A stretch of 64,000 nucleotides of DNA from Streptomyces pseudovenezuelae (lineage in GTDB: Bacteria > Actinomycetota > Actinomycetes > Streptomycetales > Streptomycetaceae). Of the stretch, positions 42,351 to 51,451 are shown in pieces. A program made the translations under genes and the position numbers. The stretch covers positions 70,332-134,331 of the forward strand of contig NZ_KQ948151.1 in the NCBI RefSeq assembly GCF_001513955.1, in the 5' to 3' direction. The notes under the pieces were generated by a model. It was not told the DNA's origin and made no database searches. It saw only the letters and a program-made list of their open reading frames with translations. Positions within the stretch are counted from its first letter, which is position 1, and every line of letters begins with the position of its first letter.

Positions 42351-42942
42351 GCGTGATGTACACCGCCCTGCGTGACTCGCTCAAGACGCTGCGGCCGTCC
42401 GGGATGCTCGAAACCCTCGACGCCCGACTCACCCAGGCCCAGAAGGGCGAGCTCGGGCACCTCGACTTCCTCCAGGTCCGTTGCCACGACGAGATCACCC
42501 GGCGTGAGTCCGTCGCGCTTGAACGCCGCCTGCGCAAGGCCAAGTTCGAGCAGCAAGCCACCCTGGAGGGCTTCGACTTCAGCGCCTCCTCGAACCTGCC
42601 CGCCGCCCAGATCCGTGACCTCGCGGCCCTGCGCTGGCTCCACTCCGGCGAGTCCGTCATTTTGTTCGGGCCGGTCGGCGTCGGGAAGGCGCACGCCGCC
42701 CAGGCCCTGGGCCACCAGGCCGTCCGCCAGGGTGCCAACGTCCGCTTCGCGAAGACCAGCCGCATCCCGGCCGAGCTCGCCGGCGGCCACGCGGACCGTA
42801 CCTGGGACAGGCGCATGCGCGAACGTCGCCGAGTCGCTGCTGGGACCGGCTGATCAACTCCAGCCACCAGGTGATCATGAACGGCCCCAGCTACCGGCCC
42901 AAGGGACCCGCCGACAAGCCGGGCACATCCTCGAACAGTTGA
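42347..42942 (+). pseudogene. IS21-family IstB helper ATPase, deleted
   Basis: The first 150 residues are recognisable (YTALRDSLKTLRPSGMLETL), but the Walker A reads GPVGVGKAHAAQ with Ala in place of the key Thr/Ser. A deletion then joins the sequence, in another frame, to the C-terminal end LINSSHQVIMNGPSYRP. Walker B is missing, so the ATPase is dead. Confidence 0.82.
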
Positions 42943-43010
42943 TGCGATCCCAGTCCGCCGATGTCACGGGTCCTCGCTACTCTCACCGCGCCGAGATCAA
43001 GGAGGATCGG

Positions 43011-43205
43011 GTGCTTGAAGGCGTACTGATCGCGGAAAGTTCGCGGGTCGGAACCGAGCTGGCCGGAGTCCCGCCGCACATCACCAAGATCGCCAGAGTG
43101 GAGGTGAACAACACGGCTGCCCACGCAAGCAGGCGGGAGGCCGTCGGCAGGCGCAGGACTACGCGCGCTCCATCGGAATCCCCGAGCCGGACTGGCCGGA
43201 CTGAC
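43011..43205 (+). pseudogene. Short gene remnant with strong ribosome site
   Basis: AAGGAGGATCG precedes GTG 43011, giving LEGVLIAESSRVGTELAGVP and ITKIARVEVNN. The coding sense then moves one frame over and ends QDYARSIGIPEPDWPD at 43205. Both parts look like a small streptomycete protein of unknown function, now frameshifted and shortened. Confidence 0.4.
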
Positions 43206-43313
43206 CCATCGGGCCCCGCGTCACCAGCGGGGCCCGACTGCTGCTACGGCCACCACCTGGGGAATTACATGAACACGGAGGGTGGGGAATTGGCTGACCG
43301 TCGACAGCCCCCT

Positions 43314-44192
43314 TTACGAGCAGTCGAACCAGTGGGTGTAGGGCCGGTCGGGACACTGTTGGCAGATGAAGAGGTAGATGCCGCCCATGTCACCGAACAT
43401 CAGGCCCGGGGGGCTCTGGATCAATCGACGGTCTTCGTAGGGGAGGTCCCAGATGGTGCCACTATCGGGTGTGTCCTCCACGGGCAGCCAGGTACGCCAT
43501 GAGGCCCCGTCGAACTCCGCGCTGTTGACGGTGAGGAGGTGGGCCATGCGCTGACCGCAGGCCGAGCAGTCGGGCCAGAACGGCTCCTGCGTCCACGTTG
43601 GGTATCCGCCGACCTTGACACCGTCGGCCACCGACAGATGCTGCCAATACGAGTAGCCGGTCTCCTTCTCCACTCGATCGAAACGCTCCTTCAGCGCCTC
43701 GGCGACCTCGTCGGGCAGATCCCAGCTCGGATAATCGACAACCCGTTCCGGGTGCAGGACGCACGGGTCAGGCAGGTAGTCCTCCTCGGCGCCGGCCGGC
43801 CTGGGGTACTCGGTGAGTTCGCCGACGCACGTGGAACTGTCGCGCCAGTAGAGCTTCGGCCGGGGTATGTAGCCGTGCTCGAACGGGCACCACAAGACCT
43901 GCAGGACGTCCGTGCCACTGGGAAAGGGCAATTCGGGAACGTCGGCGGCGAACAGCTGGAGCACAGGCACCAGGGGCAACGCACCCGCTCCAGGACTGAA
44001 TTGACCGTGATCGTCGTCGCAGTGCGGCCAGTCCACGGACTGCGGCCACAGGAGAGGACCACCAAGCGAGCTTTCCCGGGGACCGGGATTTCCCGGTCGC
44101 GGATGCAGCCGGACGGTGTCCTTGCGATAGGCGGCGAGCTCGGGAAACAACAACTCCATGTCGAGGGGACGCGGCGGGGTGGTACGAGCCAT
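43314..44192 (-). CDS. DUF1963 (YwqG-like) protein
   Basis: This 292-residue soluble protein fits DUF1963: SLGGPLLWPQSVDWPHCDDD near residue 42, VPVLQLFAADVPELPFP, KVGGYPTWTQEPFWPDCSAC near residue 195, and a C-terminal IYLFICQQCPDRPYTHWFDC. Two CxxC-like pairs (CSACGQ, CQQC) could bind zinc. The function of the family is unknown. The frame is complete. Confidence 0.88.
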   Translation of the reverse strand: MARTTPPRPLDMELLFPELAAYRKDTVRLHPRPGNPGPRESSLGGPLLWPQSVDWPHCDDDHGQFSPGAGALPLVPVLQLFAADVPELPFPSGTDVLQVLWCPFEHGYIPRPKLYWRDSSTCVGELTEYPRPAGAEEDYLPDPCVLHPERVVDYPSWDLPDEVAEALKERFDRVEKETGYSYWQHLSVADGVKVGGYPTWTQEPFWPDCSACGQRMAHLLTVNSAEFDGASWRTWLPVEDTPDSGTIWDLPYEDRRLIQSPPGLMFGDMGGIYLFICQQCPDRPYTHWFDCS

Positions 44193-44201
44193 CTCCGACT
44201 C

Positions 44202-44621
44202 CTAGTCTGACCAGCACGCCGTCGGCTGATGCCGTGGCGAACGGCAGCGTAATGGCTGGGTGTGACAACCCTGCCGTGCGACGGCCTGCTCGCCATCGCC
44301 CGACTTTCGGCATTCTCGGACAGAGGTCGTTTCCGGGTGGCGGGCCCCGGACACCAACCGGCCCGTGCGGAGCCCATTTGGTTCGGCAGTACGGGCGGCG
44401 CCCCCCGCCCCCGTCAACGCCCACCGCGCATCACGCAACAGCCCCAACGCCCACATACCCACATCACCCTGCGCCGTCAACGCACCGGCAAGGACCTCAT
44501 CAACCTCCGCCAGCCCCACCCCGGACCACCCCACCCCAGGTGGCACATACCCGCCGTCCGGCGGCGTCTCGATACCCACCGCAGCACCGTAAAGCCCCCA
44601 CACCCACACCCACGTGCGTCG
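44202..44621 (-). CDS. Hypothetical protein, uncertain boundaries
   Basis: The minus strand has strong coding character (G/C third positions) through GLYGAAVGIETPPDGGYVPP and SGVGLAEVDEVLAGALTAQG, then VGMWALGLLRDARWALTGAG. After that the sequence becomes arbitrary. The start is not clear and the 3' part may be out of frame. The family is not recognised; it may be a fragment. Confidence 0.3.
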   Translation of the reverse strand, partial: RRTWVWVWGLYGAAVGIETPPDGGYVPPGVGWSGVGLAEVDEVLAGALTAQGDVGMWALGLLRDARWALTGAGGAARTAEPNGLRTGRLVSGARHPETTSVRECRKSGDGEQAVARQGCHTQPLRCRSPRHQPTACWSD

Positions 44622-44665
44622 TGAACGGGAGCAGCGAGCATGAGTGATCGTGAGCCGCAGAAGCC

Positions 44666-44812
44666 ATGGGCACGGCACAGCCGTCCCGGAGCGCCTCCAC
44701 CTTCCCGTCCACCGAAGAATTCGAGGCCTTCTATCTAAAGTTCACACCCAAGCTGGTCGGTTTCCTCATCAGGCAGGGAGCGCGTCTCTCGATGGCGGCG
44801 GAGATCGCCTAG
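44666..44812 (+). pseudogene. ECF sigma factor, N-terminal fragment
   Basis: From ATG 44666 the product carries FPSTEEFEAFYLKFTPKLVG and FLIRQGARLSMAAEIA, the start of sigma-70 region 2. A TAG at 44810 stands where CAG (Gln) is expected. The matching C-terminal half lies at 45545-45866 beyond an inserted gene. Confidence 0.78.
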
Positions 44813-44818
44813 GACAGC

Positions 44819-44867
44819 GGCAGGAGCCCCCGGCGAGTTCCTCGAATTCGCCGGGGGCGCTCCTGCC
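44819..44867 (-). terminator. Strong hairpin terminator
   Basis: GGCAGGAGC..CCCCGGCGA pairs with TCGCCGGGGGCGCTCCTGCC (18 pairs, one small bulge) 31 bases past the stop of the secreted-protein gene on the minus strand. Confidence 0.65.
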
Positions 44868-44897
44868 CCGGACGTCCTCGGGCGCCCGGGGCCGGGA

Positions 44898-45299
44898 TCA
44901 GCACCTCGGCAGCGGGTTTGTCTCGTCGTACACGTCTCTGTCCTTCACGAAGCCCCAGCCACCATGGCTGTAGTGAGGCGTGTCGGCGAGCGTGTAGATC
45001 CAGCGGTTGGGGTGCGGGCCGCCGCCGGTGGGGTCACCCTCGTACCGGCAGGTGAACCAGCTGACGGTCCCGTTGAGGTAGCCGACGGTCTGCCCGGCCC
45101 ACTCCACGCCGATCCCCGGCCTGTTCCTGCAATACCAGTGGCCGTCGACGCCGTCAAAGTTGCAGGAGGCCGCCGCCTGGTTGCTCCCGGCGGGCTGCGC
45201 GACAGCGGCACTCGTCATGGTGCCGACGAGGGCGAACGCGCAAGCCAGGGCCCCCGCGAGGCGCCTTGCGCGGGGTGAGGACAAGGTGGACTTCTTCAT
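44898..45299 (-). CDS. Small secreted protein with signal peptide
   Basis: This 133-residue exported protein has a basic start (KKSTLSSPRARR), a hydrophobic core (LAGALACAFALVGTM) and a cleavage region near AAVAQPAG (residue 36). The mature 97 residues have four Cys (SCNFDG, HWYCRNR, FTCRYEG, PLPRC) and many aromatics, suggesting a compact disulfide-bonded domain. The family is not recognised. It sits on the opposite strand inside a broken sigma gene, with its own terminator, so it arrived as a unit. Confidence 0.72.
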   Translation of the reverse strand: MKKSTLSSPRARRLAGALACAFALVGTMTSAAVAQPAGSNQAAASCNFDGVDGHWYCRNRPGIGVEWAGQTVGYLNGTVSWFTCRYEGDPTGGGPHPNRWIYTLADTPHYSHGGWGFVKDRDVYDETNPLPRC

Positions 45300-45544
45300 G
45301 GGCACATCCCGGAAGTCGGTGACCTGTGGAGTGCTCCCAACCTCACAGACCGAGGGCGAAACGCCATCAATTCGAGCAGGGTCGAAAGGGGTGTTGTGTG
45401 TCTTGGCGGCCCCGTGCGCCCCCAGTTCACTCACGGCTGCCAAGGGGGAAGCTCCATGCGTTCCGTACGAAGAACCCCGCCCTGCTCGCCTCCGCCGCAC
45501 TGCTGAGGGCCCTGTTGCCCGTCCTGGACGCCTGCCTGGACCCG

Positions 45545-45866
45545 ACGGGTCGCGTCCCGAGAACTCGTCCGGCATCTCAGCCGCGCTGAAGCGGATCTCT
45601 GTGAGGACGTTCCAGAGCCTTCCCCGTTGCCTTCCTCACCGGACACGGTTGCGGAGTGGGAGCAGCAGCAGGACCTCCTGCGGCTGCTGGCCGATCTCCC
45701 TCCCCGCCAGCGGCAGATCATGGCCTGGACGTACGATGGTCACTCGCCTGCGGAGATCGCCGAAGAGCTGGGCATCAGTCCTGAAACCGTGCGCTCCAGC
45801 CTCCGTAAGGCCCGCCTCACGCTTACTGCCCGCTTGGCACCGCGTGAGGAGCGTGTAGACCGATGA
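45545..45866 (+). pseudogene. ECF sigma factor, C-terminal fragment
   Basis: From about 45545 the reading is VASRELVRHLSRAEADLCED, then region 4 (LLADLPPRQRQIMAWTYDGH, AEIAEELGISPETVRSSLRK). It ends at 45866, overlapping the next ATG. A start at 45627 could make a region-4-only peptide. About 40 residues between the two halves are missing. Confidence 0.8.
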
Positions 45867-46171
45867 CAGACCTGTTCGAGCAGTCGGGGGCGGAGCAGAA
45901 CACGCGGTTCGACGCGGAGCCGGCAGACCTTCTTGACCTCGAGGCCGGCCTGCGTGAGATCTCGCTGGAGAGGAACCAGGCGCAGCCCCCAGCGCAACCT
46001 CGTGCTCCTGGTCGACCACGGCGGCCGGTCGCGCGGCCCGGACGGCTCCGTGGGCGCGTGCCAAGAGCCGGCAGGGCGCTGATCACTCTGCATGCCAGCG
46101 CCTTCCCTCGTGCTGTGCTACTCGCAACGGCCCTCGGCCCCCGGTGTCCTGCCGCTTTCAGACTGCGCTGA
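45863..46171 (+). CDS. Hypothetical protein coupled to the sigma remnant
   Basis: This 102-residue frame begins MTDLFEQSGAEQNTRFDAEP with an ATGA overlap to the sigma stop, the usual position of an anti-sigma or accessory protein. The first 40 residues look genuine (DLLDLEAGLREISLERN). The rest is Arg/Pro-rich and may be out of frame. It runs 14 bases into the end of the convergent monooxygenase gene. Confidence 0.4.
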   Translation: MTDLFEQSGAEQNTRFDAEPADLLDLEAGLREISLERNQAQPPAQPRAPGRPRRPVARPGRLRGRVPRAGRALITLHASAFPRAVLLATALGPRCPAAFRLR

Positions 46172-47408
46172 TCGGCGCCGGGTTCTCGGGCAGCTGCCAA
46201 CTGCCGCCGCGATCCTCCTTCGAAAAGCGCGCGGCGAGATCGGGAACGTGCAGGAAGCAGGCCAGTGCGGTGGCGGCCAGGAAGGCGTCGATCGCACGCT
46301 GGGTCATCGGCATGCCCAGGCGCAGGAGACGCGGATTCACTTCGCCCTGGATCTCGTCGACGAAGGGCCGCAGCACGCTGTCGTAGCGCGCCAGTGCGGT
46401 CGGCAGGTCGCCAGGGTGCCGGTTGATCTCGCCGGCCAGGACGTAGGCGCCCACCAGGCCGCCGGAGATGCCCATGCCGCTGTAAGGGGAAGCGCAGTGG
46501 GCGGCGTCGCCGACAAGGACCACGCGGCCCTTGGACCAGGTGTCGGTTCGGACCTGGACGATCTCCTGGGAGTAGAAGAAGGGGCTCGTCTGCATGCCGT
46601 CGATAAAGCGCGCGGTCTGCCAGCCCGCATCGCGGAACCTGCTCGCCCAGAACTCCCGCTGGCGCTCGACGGGTTCCCGGTGGATCACCGAGGCCTCCTC
46701 GGACTCCTCCCGCATCACGAAGTACACCTGGGTCTCGGACGGGTTGTGGCTGCGGCGCATGATCTGACGGCCGCCCGGGACCATGTAGGTGTCCCGGACG
46801 TTGGTGTCCGACGCGATGCGCGGGATGAACCAGTAGGCCATGTGGATGCCGACCCGCCAGTACGGATCGAAGCCCTCCGGGAGGATCGCCTGCCGGATGC
46901 GCGATCCCTGCCCGTCCGCGCCGACCAGGAGGTCGAACTCGGCGGAGGACCCGTCGGAGAAGTGCGCGACGACCTTCTGTTCGTCCTGCTCGAAGGCGTC
47001 CATGCTCACGCCGAAGAGGTACTCGGTGTCGTCCTTCGACGCGTCGTGCAGGATGCGTACCAGGTCACCGCGCATGATCTCGTACTCGGACGTGAGGGTC
47101 TGCCGGCCCTGGCCGGAGGTGTTGGCCATGATCGTCGCCCTGGCCCTGCCGCACGCGTCGACGAAGGCGACTCCCGCTTCGTCCACCAGCTTGCCGCGCA
47201 CGGCGTCGAGAAGCCCCATCCGCTCGACGGCCTCGATGCCCTGCCCCCGGAGGTCGACCTGCGCCCCGGTGGCACGCAGCGCCGGAAAGCGTTCGACGAC
47301 CGTCACCCCGTGTCCGCCGCGCGTGAGCCAGAAAGCCAGCGCCTGGCCTGCTATCCCGCCGCCGGCAACAAGGACCCGCAGGGGGCGCGCTCCCGATCCG
47401 TTGGCCAT
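46158..47408 (-). CDS. FAD-dependent monooxygenase (TetX/PHBH type)
   Basis: This 416-residue class A flavin monooxygenase has the GxGxxG dinucleotide motif (VLVAGGGIAGQALAFWLTRG), the R-G-D-L motif (YEIMRGDLVRIL), the DG motif (LLVGADGQGSRIR) and the second FAD motif GRVVLVGDAAHCASPYSGMG. NAD(P)H-dependent hydroxylation of an aromatic or tetracycline-like substrate is expected. It diverges from a TetR gene across tet-operator-like sites. The ATG at 47408 has GAGGTGA upstream; GTG 47417 and ATG 47414 are alternatives. Confidence 0.9.
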   Translation of the reverse strand: MANGSGARPLRVLVAGGGIAGQALAFWLTRGGHGVTVVERFPALRATGAQVDLRGQGIEAVERMGLLDAVRGKLVDEAGVAFVDACGRARATIMANTSGQGRQTLTSEYEIMRGDLVRILHDASKDDTEYLFGVSMDAFEQDEQKVVAHFSDGSSAEFDLLVGADGQGSRIRQAILPEGFDPYWRVGIHMAYWFIPRIASDTNVRDTYMVPGGRQIMRRSHNPSETQVYFVMREESEEASVIHREPVERQREFWASRFRDAGWQTARFIDGMQTSPFFYSQEIVQVRTDTWSKGRVVLVGDAAHCASPYSGMGISGGLVGAYVLAGEINRHPGDLPTALARYDSVLRPFVDEIQGEVNPRLLRLGMPMTQRAIDAFLAATALACFLHVPDLAARFSKEDRGGSWQLPENPAPISAV

Positions 47409-47423
47409 GCCCATCACCTCAAA

Positions 47424-47472
47424 AATCTATCAGTGAATGATTCTTCTCCAGAGTCATCTATCGGTGATAGAT
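47424..47472. promoter_or_regulatory. Two tet-operator-like sites
   Basis: ATCTATCGGTGATAGAT (47456-47472) is a perfect palindrome around a 3-base centre and close to the classical tetO core TCTATCATTGATAGA. ATCTATCAGTGAATGAT (47425-47441) is an imperfect second copy. Two operators between divergent genes is the tetA/tetR arrangement. Confidence 0.7.
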
Positions 47473-47480
47473 TTGTCAAC

Positions 47481-48107
47481 GTGACCAAGGTGAACCGCGA
47501 GATCGTCGTCTCCGAAGCGCTCGACCTGCTCGACGAGGTCGGGCTGGACACGGTCAGTACGCGGCGGCTGGCGAAGCGGCTGGGCGTCGAACAGCCCTCG
47601 CTCTACTGGTACTTCCGCACCAAGAAGGACCTCCTCGCCGCCATGGCGGAGGCAGCCATGGCACCGCATGCGGCCGCCCCGCTGCCAACGCCCGACGACG
47701 ACTGGCGCACCTGGTTCCTGGACAACACACGGAGCTTCCGGCGCACCCTGCTGATACGTCGGGACGGCGCACGCCTTCACGCAGGCAGCACCCCCGCCGG
47801 CGACCTCGACCGCATCCGCCGCAAGATGGACTTCCTGGTCGCCTCCGGAGTGCCTGAGCGGGATGCACAGATGGCGATGCTGGCCGCCGGCCGTTTCACG
47901 GTCGGCAGTGTCCTGGAAGAACAGGCGGACACCGGCCCCGGCGACGGCTCGGATCCACCGGCGGACATGCCTGCGATCGACCACGAGTCGGCATTCGAGG
48001 CCGGCCTGACCCTCATCCTGGACGGCCTGGTGCACCGCACCGCGGCGCGGGCCGCCTCCCTGTCGGCAGACGATCGTGTGACGACAGGCGGCCGACGTGT
48101 CCAATGA
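47481..48107 (+). CDS. TetR-family regulator with TetR_C domain
   Basis: This 208-residue repressor has a helix-turn-helix at residues 10-50 (REIVVSEALDLLDEVGLDTV; RRLAKRLGVEQPSLYWYFRT) almost identical in plan to class TetR(B), and a C-terminal domain of the tetracycline-repressor type (AMLAAGRFTVGSVLEEQADT). The GTG at 47481 is followed directly by the conserved start, and the operators lie 9-57 bases upstream. It likely represses the monooxygenase and itself and is released by a small ligand, perhaps the monooxygenase substrate. Confidence 0.92.
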   Translation: MTKVNREIVVSEALDLLDEVGLDTVSTRRLAKRLGVEQPSLYWYFRTKKDLLAAMAEAAMAPHAAAPLPTPDDDWRTWFLDNTRSFRRTLLIRRDGARLHAGSTPAGDLDRIRRKMDFLVASGVPERDAQMAMLAAGRFTVGSVLEEQADTGPGDGSDPPADMPAIDHESAFEAGLTLILDGLVHRTAARAASLSADDRVTTGGRRVQ

Positions 48108-48188
48108 ACCCGTGCAATCCGGGGGTTCGCGGCGGCGCGAATCCAATCAGATCCGATGGTGATTACTGACAGGGTTTGACGACAGCTA

Positions 48189-49059
48189 AAGGGTGTTGCA
48201 CAAGGCCGTGAACTGGGCATCTCCCATGTATGGCCGGGGTCTTACGTGCTGAGCGAGTGTGGGTGGAGACGTTCACGGGGCTGCGGGTGACGCAGTTCTC
48301 GGGTCTGTTGAAGGTGGTGCGGGAGCGGGGCGGCAACGGCACCTTGCGGGGCCGGCCGTGGTCGTTGCCGTTGGCCGAGCGGGTGCTGATGGTGGCGGTG
48401 TACTACCGCACGAACCTGACGATGCGGCAGCTGGGCCCGTTGTTCGGGGTCTCTTCCTCCACGGTCTGCCGGGTCATCCAGCGGCTTGGCCCGCTGCTGG
48501 CGCTCGAGCCCGTCTCCCGCACGACCGATGCGGAGGACCGGTTGTGGATCGTGGACGGCACCCTGGTTCCGGTCCGCGACAGGAACGTCGGCTCATCGTC
48601 ACGCAACTACCGGTTCTCCGCGAACGTGCAGGTCATCGTCGATGCCGACACCCGCCTTGTGATTGCCGCCGCCCGCCCGGTGCCGGGCACCACCGCCGAC
48701 GCACACGCCTGGCGGGCCTCCGGGCTGAGCGGACACTGCCAGGGCGCGACCGTCCTGGCAGATGGCGCCTACCTCAACTGCGGGATGGTCGTGCCGCACC
48801 GCAAACGTCCTCACCGGCCCCTGCTGCCGGGCGAGGAGGACGACAACGCCGCCCACCGCAAGGTGCGTGCACGGGTGGAGCATGTGATCGGCCGGATGAA
48901 GAACTACAAGATCCTCCGTGACTGCCGGCAGCGCGGCGACGGCCTCCACCACGCGGTCCAGGCCGTCGCCCACATGCACAACCTCGCCCTCGCATTATGA
49001 CCAGAAGACCGCGGTCACAGGCTCTGACCTGCCCAAACACAACCTTGTGCAACACCCTT
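48189..49059 (+). mobile_element. IS5-type insertion sequence, intact
   Basis: This 871-bp element has perfect inverted repeats of at least 17 bp (AAGGGTGTTGCACAAGG / CCTTGTGCAACACCCTT) and TA on each side. It holds one intact transposase gene. Its small size and flawless ends suggest recent activity. Confidence 0.88.
48230..49000 (+). CDS. IS5-family (DDE_Tnp_4) transposase
   Basis: This 256-residue transposase has an N-terminal HTH (LGPLFGVSSSTVCRVIQRLG) and the DDE_Tnp_4/HARBI1-like core: LWIVDGTLVPVRDR with the first Asp, VLADGAYLNCGM with the second, and RARVEHVIGRMKNYKILRD with the Glu. The frame is complete from ATG 48230. No frameshift signal is needed. Confidence 0.92.
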   Translation: MAGVLRAERVWVETFTGLRVTQFSGLLKVVRERGGNGTLRGRPWSLPLAERVLMVAVYYRTNLTMRQLGPLFGVSSSTVCRVIQRLGPLLALEPVSRTTDAEDRLWIVDGTLVPVRDRNVGSSSRNYRFSANVQVIVDADTRLVIAAARPVPGTTADAHAWRASGLSGHCQGATVLADGAYLNCGMVVPHRKRPHRPLLPGEEDDNAAHRKVRARVEHVIGRMKNYKILRDCRQRGDGLHHAVQAVAHMHNLALAL

Positions 49060-49082
49060 TAAGGCTTGTCCCGTAATCGCTG

Positions 49083-49340
49083 GTCACGCGTTGCGAAACG
49101 CCCTCATGTCAGCTTGGGGGCAGCGAGGTCGCCACTGGGTCTCGATGCACAGGTCCCGGATGTACCAGTCGAGACGTGTCCCGCCCTCGCCGTGCGTGTG
49201 CTTGGCGAGGATGAACCCCGCCCGCTGCGCGACTGCGGCAGATGCGGCGTTCTCCGGCTCTACCCGAATCGCCGCCTCCTTCCCGCCCTCACCTGCCGCG
49301 CACTGGGAGACCAGGAGGACCGGCGGGTGGCCAGGCCGGG
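49083..49340 (-). pseudogene. GNAT acetyltransferase, C-terminal fragment
   Basis: On the minus strand the reading IRVEPENAASAAVAQRAGFI, then EGGTRLDWYIRDLCIETQWR and the stop at 49083 form the last third of a GNAT acetyltransferase (N-x2-S-x2-V-x3-AGF acetyl-CoA loop end). The N-terminal two-thirds is missing, replaced by exporter sequence. Confidence 0.7.
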
Positions 49341-49369
49341 CCCCCTCCAGGACGGGAAGAGGCCATAGG

Positions 49370-50454
49370 CGACATTTTCACAGTCGGGACAGCAGGCACG
49401 CTCACATCAGCCTTCGCGGTCGGCATGGTCATCGGCGCCCCCCTCGTGGCCGCGCTCGCCCGCAACTGGCCCAGGCGCTCCAGCCTTCTCGGGTTCATCC
49501 TCACTTTCGCGGCAGCGCGCGTCGTGGGCGCCATCACCACCAGCTTTCTGGTCCTGTTCACCACCCGGGTAGTCGCCGCACTCGCGAACGCAGGGTTTCT
49601 CGCCGTCGCTCTCACGGCTGCCGCCAAGCTGGTCCCACCCGACAAAAAAGGGACGTGCGCTGGCCGTGCTGCTGTCCGGCACCACGGTGGCCACGATCAC
49701 CGGTGTCCCTGGCGGGTCGGTACTCAACACGGTGCTCGGCTGGCGGGCCACCTTCTGGGCCGTCGCCGCTCTCTGCCTGCCTGCAGCTCTCGGCATCCTC
49801 AAGGCAATCCCGGCGGGACGCGTGAAGCAGGAGGTGACTGAAGGGCCAGCCTTGCAAGCGGAGCTCGCCCAGCTCACCAGGCCGCCGTTGATTCTGATGA
49901 TGCTACTAGGCGTGTTGGTGAACGCAGCCACATTCGCAAGCTTCACCTTCCTCGCCCCCGTCGTGACCGACGCCGCCGGGCTGGGAGAGTTGTGGATCTC
50001 GGTCGTTCTGGTGCTCTTCGGCGCCGGTTCCTTCGCCGGGGGCACCATCGCTGGCCGACTGTCCGACCAGCGTCCCGGTCTGGTCATCGCAGCCGGCGGC
50101 CCGCTGCTGCTCATCGGCTGGCCAGCCCTGGCACTGCTGACCAACAAGCCGGTCGCCGTGTTCGCCCTCGTGTTCGTGCAGGGCGCCCTGTCGTTCGCGC
50201 TGGGCAGCACCCTGATCACACGGGTCCTCTATGAGGCCGCAGGAGCCTCGACCATGGCCGGCTCGTACGCGACGGCGGCACTCAACGTCGGCGCCGCCTT
50301 CGGCCCCCTCATCGCCGCGCCCACACTCAACACCTCAGTCGGAAATATCGGGCCGCTGTGGTCGAGCGGATTCCTGGTCGCTGTTGCGCTGCTCATCGCA
50401 TTCCCTCTTAGCACAGTGATCGCGGCTGGCCGAAGCGCCGAGGTGCTCCGGTGA
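49370..50454 (+). pseudogene. CmlR/Cmx-like MFS exporter, truncated and frameshifted
   Basis: The sequence matches streptomycete chloramphenicol-exporter-type MFS proteins: TVGTAGTLTSAFAVGMVIGA, the motif A region NWPRRSSLLGF, then LSGTTVATITGVPGGSVLNT and the later helices to TVIAAGRSAEVLR. The first helix (about 30 residues) is missing. The run AAAAAAGGG at 49645-49653 carries one extra base that shifts the frame after LVPPDKKG. The downstream 262 codons are otherwise open. Confidence 0.82.
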
Positions 50455-51427
50455 CGCATGCGAACGCTGCTTTGACCATTGAGGGACGCCGACGGCTCAT
50501 CGAACGCTGCCGCGCCCGTACGATCGCCCACGTCGCTGCCGAGGCAGGCGTCTCCTGGGCGAAGACGGGCTCGGGGACCACCCGAGTGCCCCGCACTCCT
50601 CACCGACCCAGACCCCGCCCGACGTCGTCGAACGGATCGAGCAGCTGCGGCGGGACAACAAATGGTCCGACCGCAGGAGCGCACTCGAACTCATGGACCA
50701 GGGGGTACGCATCAGTGAACGTACTGTGGGCCGGTGGCTGGCGCGTCTGGACATCAACCACCGCCGGTTCCTCGACCCCGAAGGCTCGGCCACCCGGCGC
50801 CCGTCGAAACGGATCGTGGCCCGCTACCCGGGCCACATGGTCCACCTGGACGTCAAGAAGGTCGGACGCATCCCCGGCGGCGGCGGGTGGCGGGCCCACG
50901 GGCGCGGCTCCGAGCAGGCCAGGACCGCCCAGCGTGCGAAGACCGCCTGCGCCAAGGGCGGGTACATCTACCTGCACTCCGCCGTCGACGGATTCTCCCG
51001 CCTGGCCTACACCGAACGCCTCCCCGACGAGGAAGGCCGCTGCCACCGTGGGGTTCCTCAGCCGCGCCCGCGCGGTCTTCGCCGCCCACGGCACCCACCG
51101 GGTTGTTCGCGTGGTCACCGACAACGGCGCGAACTACTGCGCCGCCGTCTTCGCACGCTCCTTGACTTCGTGGGTCTCTCGCCACCACCGGACCAGGCCT
51201 TACACGGCTCGGCACAACGTCAAGGTCGAGCGCTACCAAACCAGCGCATCCTCGCCGAAGAGCTGCTCTACGCCCGGCAGTGGACCTCCGAGGAAGAGCG
51301 AGCCCGGGCGATCACGGTCTGGAACGTCCACTACAACCACCACCGACCTCACACCACCGCCGGAAACCGCCCTCCCGCCTCGCGCCTCCACGCGAACATC
51401 ACCAACGTCATGGCCAGCAACACCTAG
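50451..51427 (+). pseudogene. IS481/IS3-type transposase, several frameshifts
   Basis: The N-terminal HTH domain (LTIEGRRRLIERCRARTIAH) is followed by a frame change to the second domain (GVRISERTVGRWLARLDINH, GHMVHLDVKKVGRIPGGGGW with the first catalytic Asp, SAVDGFSRLAYTERL), a lesion near 51045, and finally LLYARQWTSEEERARAITVW. At least three frames are used. It overlaps the exporter stop. Confidence 0.8.
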
Positions 51428-51451
51428 GCGTGCCGGGCCTTCACGGTCGCC

